From contig NBAY01000106.1 of NCBI GenBank assembly GCA_002794775.1, positions 31,408 through 95,407 of the forward strand: 64,000 nt of DNA, given 5' to 3'. Both the position numbers and the translations under genes were made by a program. The DNA comes from Porodaedalea pini (lineage: Eukaryota; Basidiomycota; Agaricomycetes; Hymenochaetales; Hymenochaetaceae). Of this stretch, positions 1 through 11,256 are shown in pieces. Below the pieces are notes generated by a model. That model saw only the letters and a program-made list of their open reading frames with translations. It was not told where the DNA came from and did no database searches. Within the stretch, counting starts at the first letter, position 1, and each line of letters opens with the position of its first letter.

Positions 1-2180
1 TACCCAAACTCAGTGAGCAAGTTGCGCAACCATATGATCTCTTGTCCTGATTGTACAGCAGCAATGTATTCTGCCTCAGTAGTAGAGAGAGTCACAATGG
101 TTTGCAACCGACTTGCCCAACTGATTGCACCAGTTCCCATTTTAACCACCATGCCACTTGTAGAGCGCCTGTCATCCTCATCACCACCATGGTCTGCATC
201 AGAGAATGTGGTGAACAGCTCAGCTGAGTTGGGGTCAGATGCATAAGTCAACTTGTAGTCTTTGGTACCTTGAAGGTAACAACACAAGTGCTTTGCAGCC
301 TTCCAGTGAGCCATGCCAGGATTAGCACTAAAACGTGCCAGAACTCCCACTGCATAAGCAATGTCTGGGCGTGTAGCCACAGCAAGATACATGAGAGCGC
401 CCACCAACTGCTTGTAAGGAACAGTCTTCATGAAGGCAGTCTCTTCATCATTCTTGGGAGCCATGGACTTGCTAAGCTTATGACCTTCAGGTAGTGGGGT
501 TGTCACAGTGCCACAATTGCTAAGTTCAAAACGCTCAAGTATGTCAATGATATACTGGCGCTGAGATATAGACAAAGAGTGCTGAGAGCGATCACGCTCA
601 ATGTGAACTCCCAAGAGGAATGAAGTTGGCCCGAGGTCATGTAGCTTGAAGTGCTTCTCCAACTCACTCTTCACAAACTGGTACTGCCCCTTTGACTTTG
701 TAGCAATGGTCATGTCATCAACATAGACAGGAATGATAATGCGCACATCCTCTCTGCGATAGACCCATATACTGTTGTCGCAGCGCACCAGTTGGAAGCC
801 CATACCCTTCAGTACTGAATCGAGTTTCTTGTACCACTGGCGTCCAGCTTGTTTCAGTCCATAGATAGACTTTACTAGCTTAAGAACAAATCCAGCACCA
901 TAATACTCCTCAAACCCTTCAGGCTGGTCCATGTAGACATCATGATCCATCTCACCATTGAGAAAAGCGGTGGAGATGTCTACACTGTAAAGCTCAAGGT
1001 CCTCAAGTGCAGCTATAGCCAGAATTGCACGTAGTGCTGCCCACTTTGCAGTTGGTGCAAACACCTGTGAAAACTCCAATCCCGGTCGCTGTGAGTATCC
1101 CTTTGCAACCAGTCTTGCCTTGTACCTGTCCACAGAGCCATCTGCCTTGCGCTTGAGTTTGAACACCCAGCGACAACCAATAGTTTTACGACCAGTTGGA
1201 AGTCTGACAGGCTGGAAAGTGCCATTCTCAATCAGACTGATGAACTCTTCCATTGCAGCCTGTTCCCAAAGATGGGCATCAGGGCGCCCCTTGATATCCT
1301 TCCACTGGTAGGGCTCTGGACCATATTGCTTGCGCACTTCTGCAGAGAATACATGCTCAAGACAATTTGTAGACTTGAAGACATAGTCAAACACATCATC
1401 AAAAGCAATGTACTTGTCTTCAAGACCTGCATTTGTGCCAAAGTCCATGAGCCCATTGAACATGAGCGCTTCTGCTTGCATCTCCTCTTCAGACATGACA
1501 TCAAGTTCATCGTGCTGTTCAGCATCCTCCATGTGCACATCCATTTCTGGCTGATGCACAACTTCAGGCTCAGGTATGGGAACAGGATCAGGTCTAGGAA
1601 TGTGTCGACCTGGATAATCCATAAGTGGATTGATCATTCTGTCCCATGCACCAGTGGTAGTGCGTGGTTTTGGCCTGGGAGGAGGAGCTGATGACGGAGT
1701 TTGAGTCTGATTAGGGTGCTCACTCCTTGCTTTCTTAGCAGGAGGAGTCTGAGAAGGTGGAGGAGACACAGTGTGTTTACGTGCAGAAGCAAGCGGAGAA
1801 GGGGAATGAGTTGGTGGAGGTACAGGAGGGTCCACTGGACAAACAGGAGGTGGAGGAGATGGCAGAACATCATCATCATCATCACTTTCTACTCCCACCT
1901 GTTCTGGCAGATCTTTTGCCTCTGGAGGAGATTGTACCCGCAAATCAACAGGAGTCCTAGAATTGCCTGGAAACACGCGTTCATCAAACTGAGCAGAGTC
2001 ACTAATGATCTCCTTGTGTGTAACAGGGTTCCAGAATAGCCATCCTTTGTAATTTGCAGGGTAGCCAAGGAAGACACATTTCTGTGTGTGGGATTGCAAC
2101 TGTTTGCGTTGAGCCAAAAACGCGAAAATGAGAAACATCTGGTTTAGACTTGTACCAGAGTTGATAGGGTGTGTTGTCAT
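1..2180 (-). CDS. copia reverse transcriptase-RNase H, copy A (partial)
   Basis: This is the minus-strand counterpart of the copy B frame at 26989-29168. It encodes the proline-rich linker after integrase, then the copia reverse transcriptase (entry motif around CRWVFKLKRKADG, active site VYVDDMTIATKS) and most of RNase H. It runs off the left window edge before the RNase H end, so the termination codon is not visible. Expression would need a change of frame from the upstream gag-integrase frame, as in copy B. Confidence 0.85.
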   Translation of the reverse strand, partial: MTTHPINSGTSLNQMFLIFAFLAQRKQLQSHTQKCVFLGYPANYKGWLFWNPVTHKEIISDSAQFDERVFPGNSRTPVDLRVQSPPEAKDLPEQVGVESDDDDDVLPSPPPPVCPVDPPVPPPTHSPSPLASARKHTVSPPPSQTPPAKKARSEHPNQTQTPSSAPPPRPKPRTTTGAWDRMINPLMDYPGRHIPRPDPVPIPEPEVVHQPEMDVHMEDAEQHDELDVMSEEEMQAEALMFNGLMDFGTNAGLEDKYIAFDDVFDYVFKSTNCLEHVFSAEVRKQYGPEPYQWKDIKGRPDAHLWEQAAMEEFISLIENGTFQPVRLPTGRKTIGCRWVFKLKRKADGSVDRYKARLVAKGYSQRPGLEFSQVFAPTAKWAALRAILAIAALEDLELYSVDISTAFLNGEMDHDVYMDQPEGFEEYYGAGFVLKLVKSIYGLKQAGRQWYKKLDSVLKGMGFQLVRCDNSIWVYRREDVRIIIPVYVDDMTIATKSKGQYQFVKSELEKHFKLHDLGPTSFLLGVHIERDRSQHSLSISQRQYIIDILERFELSNCGTVTTPLPEGHKLSKSMAPKNDEETAFMKTVPYKQLVGALMYLAVATRPDIAYAVGVLARFSANPGMAHWKAAKHLCCYLQGTKDYKLTYASDPNSAELFTTFSDADHGGDEDDRRSTSGMVVKMGTGAISWASRLQTIVTLSTTEAEYIAAVQSGQEIIWLRNLLTEFG

Positions 2181-4140
2181 TCACCGCAGATGTAGGAGAG
2201 CGATTATGGACATGAACAAAAGCAGCAACTGCATCCCACCAGAAAGTAGCAGGTAAGTGTGCTTCATTCAGCATAGTGGTGATGCCCTCAGCTAACGTCC
2301 TGTTTGCGCGTTCAGCAACACCATTTTGGTGGGGTTCATTTCTGACAGTGTGCTGGCGATGAATGCCTTCATTTTCACAGAGTTGATCCCATTCCTTTGG
2401 CATGTATTCTCCTCCCTTATCATCACGAGTGGCCTTAATGTTCAAATCTAACTGATTCTCTGCATATGCCTTAAAATGCTTAAAAGCACTAAAAGTGTCA
2501 CTCTTCTTCTTCAAAGGCAAAACTGCCCAGAAGCAACTGAAATCATCAATGAAGGTGATCCAGTACTTGTAACCATTCCTTGACTGAATGGGAAGAGGAC
2601 CATGCACATCTGAGTGAACCAATTGAAGAAGACTTGATGCACGATGCGATGCAAGTTTTGAGACATTAGAACGATGCTGTTTGCCTGCAATGCAAGGCTC
2701 ACAGATCGGATCTGGCAAGTCCTTTGACTTAATCACCATTCCCTCAACTAAATGCTCATTGAGCAGTTTCTTCACATCACCATGGTGTAGGTGTGCAAAA
2801 TGTCGATGCCACAGAGTCAAATCAAGTGGACAAGTGCTTGTAAGTGCAGAGAATGCACTCATGGGTACGACTTGGCCATTGAGTGATGCAGCATTGTTGG
2901 GAGTGACATTTGCAGTGAAGAGGAGAGTGCCATTTCGATTGAATAGAATTTTATCACGCTGAATGGTGACAATATACGATTTGGCACGAGTTAAATACAG
3001 GACTGAGAGGAGATTGTTTCGCAAATCAGGGACATGAAGTACACGTTCAAATTCAAGTAAGTGTCCATCTTTGCCATTGATTACTGGTTGAAATCGCACT
3101 GTGCCCACTCCAACAGAATAGATGATTTCGTTGTTTGCAAGGCGTATAGGGGTGCGATTTGGTGAATATTTGTGAAACCAGTGTCGGTGGGGTGTCATGT
3201 GGCAAGTGGCACCTGTATCAACGATCCAATCAGTTCCTGCATCGAGAATGAGGGGTGTATGGGGGTTGGTGAAGTCTGAGGTACTTGCATTTCCAGCAAA
3301 TTCAGCAGATTGGACAGACTCGGAGTCGTCCTGCTGAGCAGATTGTGCTTTCTCCTTAGTCTTCCCTTTGTTATCCTTCCTCTTGGCCCTAATTGCCTCA
3401 ATTGCATCACGTCTCTTGAAGCACTTCGACTCTGGATGACCTTTAATGCCGCAAAATTCGCAGACAACAGGCTGAGACGATGAGGAAGGCTTAGAGGGAG
3501 CAGAGGACGCTTTCAGGGCCATGGACTGATCACCAGCACGCGATTGACAGTTCATTTGCTCCTGCATAAATGCTTCCTTAAGCGTCTTTAACTTGAAATC
3601 TGTCAGGAGCAAGAGTGCAGAGCGGAAGGATGAGTACTCTTCAGGCAGGGAGCGAACCAGGGCAACACATGCAAGCTCATCCTCAAACTCTTCGAGTTTG
3701 AGAGTGCTAGTGCGTGTATTTCTGATGTTATGAAGTCCATGCTCAACTCTGCTGACTAGTGCGGTCAAAGACTCATCCTCCTTCTTGCTGATACCGAAAA
3801 ACTCGTCATAGGCAATAAAACGTGCAGCTGGGTTGTCCTGCTTGTGCAGTTTCTCGAGCGCTTTCCACATCTCTACAGGGTCACCCATGTGTGATTGTAC
3901 CAAAATCTGCATGCTGTTTTTGAGTTTCTGGTAGATAAGGCCGGCTGCTTGCTCAGCCCTTTCTTCCCAGAGTTCGACTTTATCAGGAGGAGAAGATGGC
4001 TTCGACTCCTTGCCTGAAACGAGGCGCCAAAGCTTCTTGTACTGAAGGGCAGCCTGCATGTCGAATTTCCAAGTAGGATAGTTGCCTTCACCCAACTTGT
4101 TAAATGAAGACAGTGAGTCGGCAGGGGCAGATTTGGACAT
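2002..4140 (-). CDS. copia gag-protease-integrase polyprotein, copy A
   Basis: A 712-codon reading frame identical in layout to copy B. Residues 1-220 form the gag region, followed by a zinc knuckle CEFCGIKGHPESKC (C-x2-C-x4-H-x4-C). The aspartic protease active site is in DWIVDTGATCHMT. The integrase follows, with its H-H-C-C zinc-binding region (HRHFAHLHH to CEPCIAGKQH), catalytic core around FIDDFSCFW and RDDKGGEY, and the conserved HQNGVAERANRTL. The frame leaves the expected copia pol path shortly after HFRVFGST and ends about 30 residues later. The reverse transcriptase continues in another frame, and copy B has exactly the same break. Confidence 0.9.
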   Translation of the reverse strand: MSKSAPADSLSSFNKLGEGNYPTWKFDMQAALQYKKLWRLVSGKESKPSSPPDKVELWEERAEQAAGLIYQKLKNSMQILVQSHMGDPVEMWKALEKLHKQDNPAARFIAYDEFFGISKKEDESLTALVSRVEHGLHNIRNTRTSTLKLEEFEDELACVALVRSLPEEYSSFRSALLLLTDFKLKTLKEAFMQEQMNCQSRAGDQSMALKASSAPSKPSSSSQPVVCEFCGIKGHPESKCFKRRDAIEAIRAKRKDNKGKTKEKAQSAQQDDSESVQSAEFAGNASTSDFTNPHTPLILDAGTDWIVDTGATCHMTPHRHWFHKYSPNRTPIRLANNEIIYSVGVGTVRFQPVINGKDGHLLEFERVLHVPDLRNNLLSVLYLTRAKSYIVTIQRDKILFNRNGTLLFTANVTPNNAASLNGQVVPMSAFSALTSTCPLDLTLWHRHFAHLHHGDVKKLLNEHLVEGMVIKSKDLPDPICEPCIAGKQHRSNVSKLASHRASSLLQLVHSDVHGPLPIQSRNGYKYWITFIDDFSCFWAVLPLKKKSDTFSAFKHFKAYAENQLDLNIKATRDDKGGEYMPKEWDQLCENEGIHRQHTVRNEPHQNGVAERANRTLAEGITTMLNEAHLPATFWWDAVAAFVHVHNRSPTSAVNDNTPYQLWYKSKPDVSHFRVFGSTQTVAIPHTEMCLPWLPCKLQRMAILEPCYTQGDH

Positions 4141-5127
4141 GACGTTTCACAGGCAGGTAGGGGACGATGGGTACGACGTGTGTGTGATGTTTGGGAGGAA
4201 TTGGATGTGTGAGTGGGGCACAGTGAAGGAAAGTGTGTACAGACCACAATGACACGATTACAGATGACAGTTCAATGGAAGCCAATGAAGGTTACCAGAC
4301 ACTCAAAACGTCGAAGTATACACAGAGTCGCCGCAAGACAGTGCTGGTCTGTTGGTCTGCTAAGACCCCGCAGGCACCGCTGACTGAGAGAGGCTCTAGG
4401 CTTAAGTGACACTCAAAAGAGCGTCACAATCAGCGAACTAAGGCTGAGCAGTCGAGCTTCACAGACGATAGGCTAGTCTGATCCAACAACAACAGAATGG
4501 GGTGAAATGGGCCTTAATCAACTCACACCAGAGCTGGTAACCGTGCAAAATGGGACACTGAGGGAGAACGAGTGGTGCGATTGCAATGCAAATCAACACA
4601 CACTGAGGAGGCGTGAACACGAGCACGCAGACGAAGTTTCGAGAGAATCGGACCAAGGGTTCCGCAGAAAATGCGATAACCACGCGATGCAGCAAAGTGC
4701 AGAGTGTAATAAGAGTGGTTGCTCAGTAAAACGTTGCAGCACACTCAAATCGAGTCGAATATCGATGTAAGTTGGCACAAACGTAGATCACACGTAACCC
4801 CAACAATGTGCCAAGGTATAGTGCGAACAGTCAAGCCAATATCGAGTGATGGGTGATAGAGAGGTTTTGGATGCAGGTGGTGAATGAATGCAGTGTAGTG
4901 CGATGGGAAGTGGATGTGGTGGCACGAAACTTGGCAGAGACGCGGCAGACACACCGATTTTCCAATCAACAAAGATCCAGCTCAATCCAACCACCAGGAA
5001 CATTGCAATCGGCGAAACACTGTGTGTAGGGTGTGCAGATCAGGTCCGATCAGTCTATAATTGAAGCAGGGGGTGCTTCTCGAAGTCCAGAACCAGTGTG
5101 CGAAGTTAGAGCGCAAGGCTCATAACC

Positions 5128-5413
5128 TATTAGCAGCAGTGAACCAAAAGGGGTCACACTTCACACCTGAGTCCAATGGATGAGTGCAACAGATAGATAT
5201 ATATTAATATACAAGTGCATACCTGAGTCCAATGGATGAGTGCAACAGATAGGGACACTCATACATTGTCTCAGCCGCTTTGAAGCTAATATTACATAAG
5301 ACAAAAATCACGTGATGTTCGCACATGCGCGCACATGTGCGAACAGAGGCGTGGGAATAAATCAAGAAAAGCATGGAAAACATAAAATAAGTGTCAGAAT
5401 CACACTTCCAACA
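5128..5413 (-). repeat. 5' LTR of copia copy A
   Basis: A 286-bp LTR that on the minus strand starts TGTTGGAAGTG and ends TAATA, next to the primer-binding region GGTTATGAGC. It contains two occurrences of the TCTGTTGCACTCATCCATTG segment, that is, two units of the 56-bp internal repeat also seen in copy B. Its outer end at 5413 touches the gypsy LTR at 5414 with no intervening base. Confidence 0.9.
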
Positions 5414-5585
5414 GCCCCTTTGTCTATGATTACATAAAAGGGAGCGGAATGGAACGAATGAAGGTCATGTGAAAGGAGTGTGGGAAATGATTGAAAAGAT
5501 GATTAAATATAATGAAAAGGAGCGATTAAAAGAAAAGGAAAAGGAAAAGGGAAAATAAAGAAAAGGGGAAGTTCAAGTTCTAACA
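5414..5585 (-). repeat. 3' LTR of gypsy element
   Basis: A 172-bp repeat beginning TGTTAGAAC on the minus strand and ending GGGGC at 5414. The expected final A of a TG...CA LTR is missing here because the copia LTR starts at 5413. The right-hand LTR does have the A (position 11256). Confidence 0.9.
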
Positions 5586-8500
5586 TTACCCCCCCTTCAA
5601 GGCTGGGCGTCCCGACCAGCCCAGATCGTGGTCATTTGGTTTGGTGTCAATGAAGAGTGGGCGGAGTCGTTGGCGAGGGATGTTGAGTTTTCGAGGAGCG
5701 CCAGGGTGTTTTCGATAGAACTCAGCGATCGCCTCCTTTGCGTTCTCGCTGAAGTCCATCTCAGGCTGCCAAGTCAGTTCGTTGTATCCAACCCACTTGA
5801 CAAGGTACTGTAGTTTCCCTCGGTGCAGTCGTGAGTCTAGAACCTCCTCGATCTCGTACTCCTCCTCGTTGTCGACGATGTCCGGTGGCGGCGGTGCTGG
5901 TTGTCTTTGGCTCTCGAAGGACGGTTTGACGGCAGGTTTTAGCAGGGCCTCATTGAAGACTGGGTGGACCTTTTTCCATCGCTTTGGGAGCTTGAGCTTG
6001 TACGCACTTGCTCCCACCTTGTCGACGATTTCGAAGGGCCCATACCATTTGTCAGCGAGTTTCTTTGTGGGCGAATCCGTGCTGATGTTTCGTCCGTCAA
6101 GGAAAGCCTTGTCTCCGGCTTTGTACTCAACCGAAATCCCTGCTGTCCGGTCATGGTAGCGTTTCATGTCGTCCGCCGCCTTGACCAGGTTGTCTTTTGC
6201 GACACAATGAGTCTCCTTTATGTGCTTCGCAAATTCTTCTGCCGACATGTTGGCAGACGAGGTTCGTGTCGTGTCAAAGCTCAAGGGGTGACGTCCTGTG
6301 TTCGCGTAGAAAGGGGACATCTTCGTTGCCGAGTGCTCACGGTTATTGTACGCGAACTCCGCGAGGGGGAGCCAGTCCTTCCAGTCCGATTGCCGATGGT
6401 TCACAAAGAGCCTAAGATACTGTTCAAGCTCTTGGTTAACGCGTTCCGTCTGGCCATCTGTCTGTGGGTGATATGCCGTTGACGGGTTGCCTTTGATGTG
6501 TAGGAGTTTGTACAGCTCCTTCATCATCGATGCAGCGAACTGCGTGCCTCGGTCATGGATGATTTTCTTTGGCAAGCCGTGGAGGCGAAAGACGTGGTCG
6601 CGGTACAGTTGAGCCATGCCTTCCACCGACAACCTTGTCGTCGTTGGGATCGCATGCATCTGTTTTGAGAACCTGTCCACAAAGACGCAGATCGCGTTAT
6701 GTCCTTTGGAGTCTGGGAGTTCTCCAATTAGGTCGACCGTGACGATTTCCCAAGGGCCTTCAGGGATAGCATTTGGATGGAGTGGTCTCGACCTTGATGC
6801 TCTTAAGGCTTTTGTCCATTGACAACGGTTGCATCCTCGGACATATGTTCGGACGTCGGAGAACATCGATGCCCACCAGAAATCACGGCGAACAAGCTCC
6901 ACTGTCTTTGACGCTCCTGGATGACCGGCCAACACTGAGTCGTGACACTCCCGCAACACGGCTTCCTTCATCGTCGATGGCACGTACACCTTGCCTTTCA
7001 TCCGCCATAACCCATCAACCTCTATCATACCCGTCGGCCTTTCCGACTCGCCCTGCGCTTTCTGTGCTTCAACCACTCGTCCTACCACCTCATCGCGCGA
7101 CGTCCGCACCACTCCACGGTTCAGCCACTTGTCCTTGATGAACACGACGCCGTCGTTGTCATCCTTGCCCTGATCGTAGCCCGCCATGCGCAACAGCAGG
7201 TCGGCCTTGCCCATCGTCTTCCCCGACTTGTGTTCGAGGTGGAAGTCGAATTCTTCAAGTTCGGTCCGCCAACGAGCTTGACGGTAGCTCAGCTTCTGTG
7301 CTGATCTGAAGTAGGTAAGGTTGGCGTGGTCGGACCAGATTTCAATCTTGTGGCGAGCGCCGAGGAGGTATTGTCGCCACTCCTTGAGCGCCGAAACGAT
7401 CACGAGCATCTCCTTGTCGTAGATCTCGTAGTTTCGTTCCGCTGGTTCGAGTGCCTCTGACCTGTAGGCGATCACCCTCCACTTTCCTTCCTGCTTCTGC
7501 AACAACACGCCGCCGAGTGCAAAGTTTGACGAGTCCGCCTCTACGCGGAAAGGGCCCTCGTCGTTGGCGATGGCTAGGACTGGAGGTGAGCAAAGACGTC
7601 GTCTCAGCTCCTCGAACGCTTCCTGCTGTTCGGTCTCCCATACCCAGTCTTTCTTGCCTGTTAACGATGTCAACGGTCGGACCACCTTACTGTAGTCCTT
7701 AATAAACCGTCTCAGCCAGTTTCCCATGCCAAGGAACTGTTGCAGCTCCTTGAGGTTTCGTGGGATAGGCCAGTTTGCAATCACCTCCGTCTTCGCCGGG
7801 TCAGCCCTGATCTCGCCATTGCCAATGATGTGACCGAGGTACTTGACGACTTTGGCATCGAATTCGCACTTCTCCGGCTTCAGGTACAGGCCGTTTTCTC
7901 GGAGGATCTGGAGTACGCGCCTTGACGTGTCGATATGTTCCTCAATGGTTTCTGAGAGGATCAGGATGTCGTCGAGGTATATGATGATCAGGTTAGCGTA
8001 GATCAGGTCCTTGAAGATGTGGTTGACAAAAGCCTGGAACGTGGCTGGCGCATTGCAAAGGCCAAAGAACATGACCGTCGGTTCGAAGAGGCCCATGTTC
8101 GTGCGAAACGCTGCCTTCCATTCGTCACCCTTGCGGATCCGGATATTGTAGTACCCCCAGCGAAGGTCCAGCTTAGTGATGTACTTCGCTTTCTTGACCT
8201 TGTCGACGAGTTCGTCGATGAGAGGGAGGGGATACTTGTTCTTGATTGTACCGTCATTGAGCTTTCGGTAATCCTGGATCGGGCATAGCGATTTGTCAGC
8301 CTTCTTGATGAAGAAGAAGGGTGACGCCATGGGTGATATCGACCTTCTGATACGACCAGACTTCAAATTCTCGTCGAGGAAGTCCTTTAGCGATTGTTGC
8401 TCAGTTGGCGTGAGTGGATAGATCTTGCAATCACTAGGTTTGAAGTTGGGTTTTAAGTCGATGACGTGGTCCCAGGGTCGATGTTCCGGCAGCTTTTCGA

Positions 8501-9242
8501 AGCCTTTTTCGCTGAAAACGTCGGCGTAGTCATTGAGGTATGCGGGCCAGGACACCTTGTCCATTCGCATCTCACTCACCCTCCTCATCTGTTCCACCAC
8601 CTTCTTCACCTTGTCCAGGTCCTCCACTGGCTCCTTCTCTATCGCACATTCCTCTGGACAGTGAGTGAATTCGATCAAACCCGTCTTCCAGTCGACCTCT
8701 GGGTTGTGACGTCAAAGCCAGTCATACCCCAGGAATATGTTTGACGATGCTAGGGACGTCACTGCAAGGACAATCTTTTCCTTGTGGTGGCCAATCATGA
8801 GCTCGACGTCGACATATTCTTCGATCAACCCAGCCTCGTTGTGGGTGCCGTCGGCGTTGAGGACTGCAAGGGGTCTGATGTAACGCTTCGTCTCCAACCC
8901 ATACCGTTCGACGAACCTCACATCAATGCACGATCCTGTACACCCTGAGTCTACAAGGGCATGCGCATCTACCTCTCTCACTTCGCCCGCTACGTTGTGT
9001 CCGACGTTCAGGAGAAGGTCCAGCTGGCGTCCGCCAGTTCCTCTCATGAACAGCTGCTCATACTCCTCATCTTTATTCACACCGGTGGGGACTTTGTAAC
9101 TGGGAAAACCATCGACGTCGTTGGCATCTATGTATTGTACAGTCGATTGGTTATATCTTAACGAGTCCAGGTTCGAAGTCCCTTGTTCTTCTCGGTCAGT
9201 CGCCCCGATGGCTACGCCTGACCACTCGCAAAATCCTGCGAG
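5586..9242 (-). CDS. gypsy Pol: protease, RT, RNase H, integrase, chromodomain (one in-frame TGA)
   Basis: A continuous frame of about 1,218 codons interrupted only by a TGA at 8709-8711. The protease comes first, with ALVDSGCTGSCIDV. The reverse transcriptase has IIYLDDILILSE as its active site and LDLRWGYYNIRI upstream. RNase H begins around FRVEADSSNFALGG. Integrase carries the zinc-binding H-H-C-C region ending GCNRCQWTK, then TVDLIGELPDSKGHNAI and YHPQTDGQTERVNQE. The C-terminus is a chromodomain (EIEEVLDSRL, YLVKWVGYNELTWQP), the part that can guide integration to marked chromatin. The TGA lies between GYDWL and RHNPE and is explained by CGA to TGA, so this copy probably cannot make full Pol unless the stop is read through. 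Confidence 0.92.
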
Positions 9243-10300
9243 TCAACGACCTCTTCGTCATTGCCTTCCTCTTCCACATAGTCCTCTACAGTCAATCTCC
9301 GAGTGTCTACAACTTCCTCGAAGGCCGACTCCTTCATCGCTCCGAGCTCGTCGGCGAGGACACAACGTTCGCCTGGTGCCATCAGTTCCAGCATGCGCTG
9401 GATGATCAGTTTCGCTTGTGGGCACTTGTCCTTAAAGTGGCCCAGCCCACCGCAGATCCAGCACGCGTGTCGTCGTTGCGCCTCGTTCATCGAGACGTCC
9501 ATTGGCTGACCAGCGCCTCCGAATGTGACACCAGTTGCGTCGCGTTTGTCGACGTGTGGGGCCGCAATCTGTCGGCGCGCAGGAGGCGCTTGTTGGGGCA
9601 TCGGGCGAGGCGTGAATGGCAATGTCCTGCCTCGTTGTATTGCGCGAATTTGTTGTTCGCCCCTATCGATCTCGACAGCCTTCTTCTTCCATGCCTTGTA
9701 CGTCGTTGGTACGGGCGTCGACCTCAACACACCGCGGACCACCTCGATGTTCATCGTGTGCTTCAGGCGGTCGCAGATGACGCTGTCGTCCTTCAACTCT
9801 GCTGCCTTGATGATTACGTCGAGATCCTGGAAGAACTCATCGGCAGAGAGATCCTTCTGGACCTTGTCTCGGAACTTCTTCAACGCCTTCTCCTTCCTGT
9901 TCGGGTCGTCGAAGGAGGCATCCAGTCGTTCCTGAAACTTGGTCCAGTCATCCGTGAAGCTCACAACACCACTCGTTGTGAATTCCTGGACATAGTTTTG
10001 CGCCCACGTCGACGCATTGCCACCCTTGAGGTAAGAGAGGGCGACATAGATTTTGCTTGACGACGAGGGGTACTTCGCGGGGTTCGCCGAGACAAAGAGA
10101 AGGACTTTGCGCTTGAAGTCGAGGTAGTCATCGCCGCCAGCGAATTCGCGTGGCCGGGCGACGTCAATTGAGGGAGCTGGGGCTTGGGCTGCAGGGGCAT
10201 TCGTTGCCGCGCGAGTGAAGGCGGCCGCTACGATCGCCGTGATTTCTTGTTGCTGCCTTTGGGTAAAGCCCTCTGACATCGCTGGTATGGGCGTGTGCAT
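9212..10300 (-). CDS. gypsy Gag
   Basis: A 362-codon frame encoding the capsid/nucleocapsid precursor. A retrotransposon gag domain (roughly residues 45-190) has the usual tryptophan and leucine pattern. Near the C-terminus is one CCHC zinc knuckle, CWICGGLGHFKDKC, for binding element RNA. An acidic tail (EEEGNDEEVVDSQDF) ends at a TAG. The pol frame opens at 9242, so gag and pol overlap by about 30 nt in the -1 relation, consistent with frameshift expression of pol. The ATG at 10300 is the first in the frame. Confidence 0.9.
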   Translation of the reverse strand: MHTPIPAMSEGFTQRQQQEITAIVAAAFTRAATNAPAAQAPAPSIDVARPREFAGGDDYLDFKRKVLLFVSANPAKYPSSSSKIYVALSYLKGGNASTWAQNYVQEFTTSGVVSFTDDWTKFQERLDASFDDPNRKEKALKKFRDKVQKDLSADEFFQDLDVIIKAAELKDDSVICDRLKHTMNIEVVRGVLRSTPVPTTYKAWKKKAVEIDRGEQQIRAIQRGRTLPFTPRPMPQQAPPARRQIAAPHVDKRDATGVTFGGAGQPMDVSMNEAQRRHACWICGGLGHFKDKCPQAKLIIQRMLELMAPGERCVLADELGAMKESAFEEVVDTRRLTVEDYVEEEGNDEEVVDSQDFASGQA

Positions 10301-11256
10301 TAGGCATTCAGGGGGCGTCGGCGGCGACGAGTCTCTGCGGGGCGTTTGGTATCCTCCTGGTTCACTGGGAAGGACGACCGACGATGTTGAAACGGTAGGG
10401 GATGATGGGGCGCGAGGGGTTCGAGGCGCCCACCGAGTTCTTTCGCCTGATGGTTCAGTTGAGTACCAGGCGCGTCTAATGTCACTCCACCAGAGGTTAT
10501 GGGTGACGTGGTTTCTATCGTCGGCTACGTACGACTGTCGTTCAGTGTCGTAGCGCGACGAATGAGGGAGAGCCCGCTGCTGTTCCTTGGTAAGATCTAT
10601 GTTGACTAGACCGGAGGGGGAACGGGGAGGGGCTGGTTGTCCGGATGAATGTTACGCTGGCGAAGGACAGGTTCGTCGGCGAGTTTGATGACCAATCGGA
10701 AGGAGGCGGCCGAGATTACAATCGACGATGACGTTGACGACTGTACACGGTGTGTTACCCACGTCCAAGTCAGATGGTTTCTCCACCAAAGAGAAAGTCG
10801 GAGGGCCAGGGTGGGATAAGATTTCCTAATACACGAACGTCCAAAAACGCCCGGGCAGGGTTGAGGGTTGTCGTTCAGGGGGTTTACACGTCAAGTCCGT
10901 CGAGGGGAGTGCTCCTCTAGACCGAGTGAAGGCGAGTCGACAGCGACGACGTACGCTGGGGATGAGCCTGGGTGAGGTTCTGCTTTTATGTTAGGCGGGA
11001 ATCCGGGAGACGACTCGGACTGGGCAGGCCTCGGCTGACTGTCATCTGGGACGTGCTATACTCGAGTGGAGACTCGGGACACGCTGTACTCAGGCTAGGT
11101 CGTCACGGGGGTAAGAGGATTAATACAATGTACTCTACTACAGGAGGGGGACGCGGTCTCACCTAGGTCGTCACGGGGGTAAGAGGAAAAGCAGAACAGG
11201 TGTTCAGACGCGATTCCTCTTCCTTATATACAGTGATCACCTCGTGAGAACTGGTT
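10301..11256 (-). other. gypsy untranslated leader
   Basis: About 950 bp between the 5' LTR and gag with no convincing coding frame. A 23-bp segment, AGGTCGTCACGGGGGTAAGA plus three bases, occurs twice about 70 bp apart near 11096 and 11166. I could not identify a standard tRNA primer-binding site next to the LTR. Confidence 0.6.

Larger units (their letters stand above)
1..5413 (-). mobile_element. Ty1/copia LTR retrotransposon, copy A (cut by window edge)
   Basis: The whole interval is the reverse complement of copy B (23700-29168) and maps to it with constant offset through the internal region, so no indel separates them there. The stretches I compared differ at only a few bases, for example near 179 and 1469, which points to recent activity. 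The 5' LTR lies at the right end (5128-5413). The 3' end, including the RNase H C-terminus and 3' LTR, is outside the window. Order from the right is LTR, leader of about 990 bp (4141-5127), gag-protease-integrase, then reverse transcriptase-RNase H. Confidence 0.95.

Noticed and set aside
1757..1960. Frame with a run of six histidines
   Set aside because: Antisense of the acidic and Pro-rich linker of copia (GAT repeats). It is present in both copies and is a shadow frame.
9140..9190. tRNA-like B-box (GGTTCGAAGTCC)
   Set aside because: It lies in the open gypsy pol frame, and no matching A-box or cloverleaf can be drawn. Another similar string near 48850 on the minus strand also fails.
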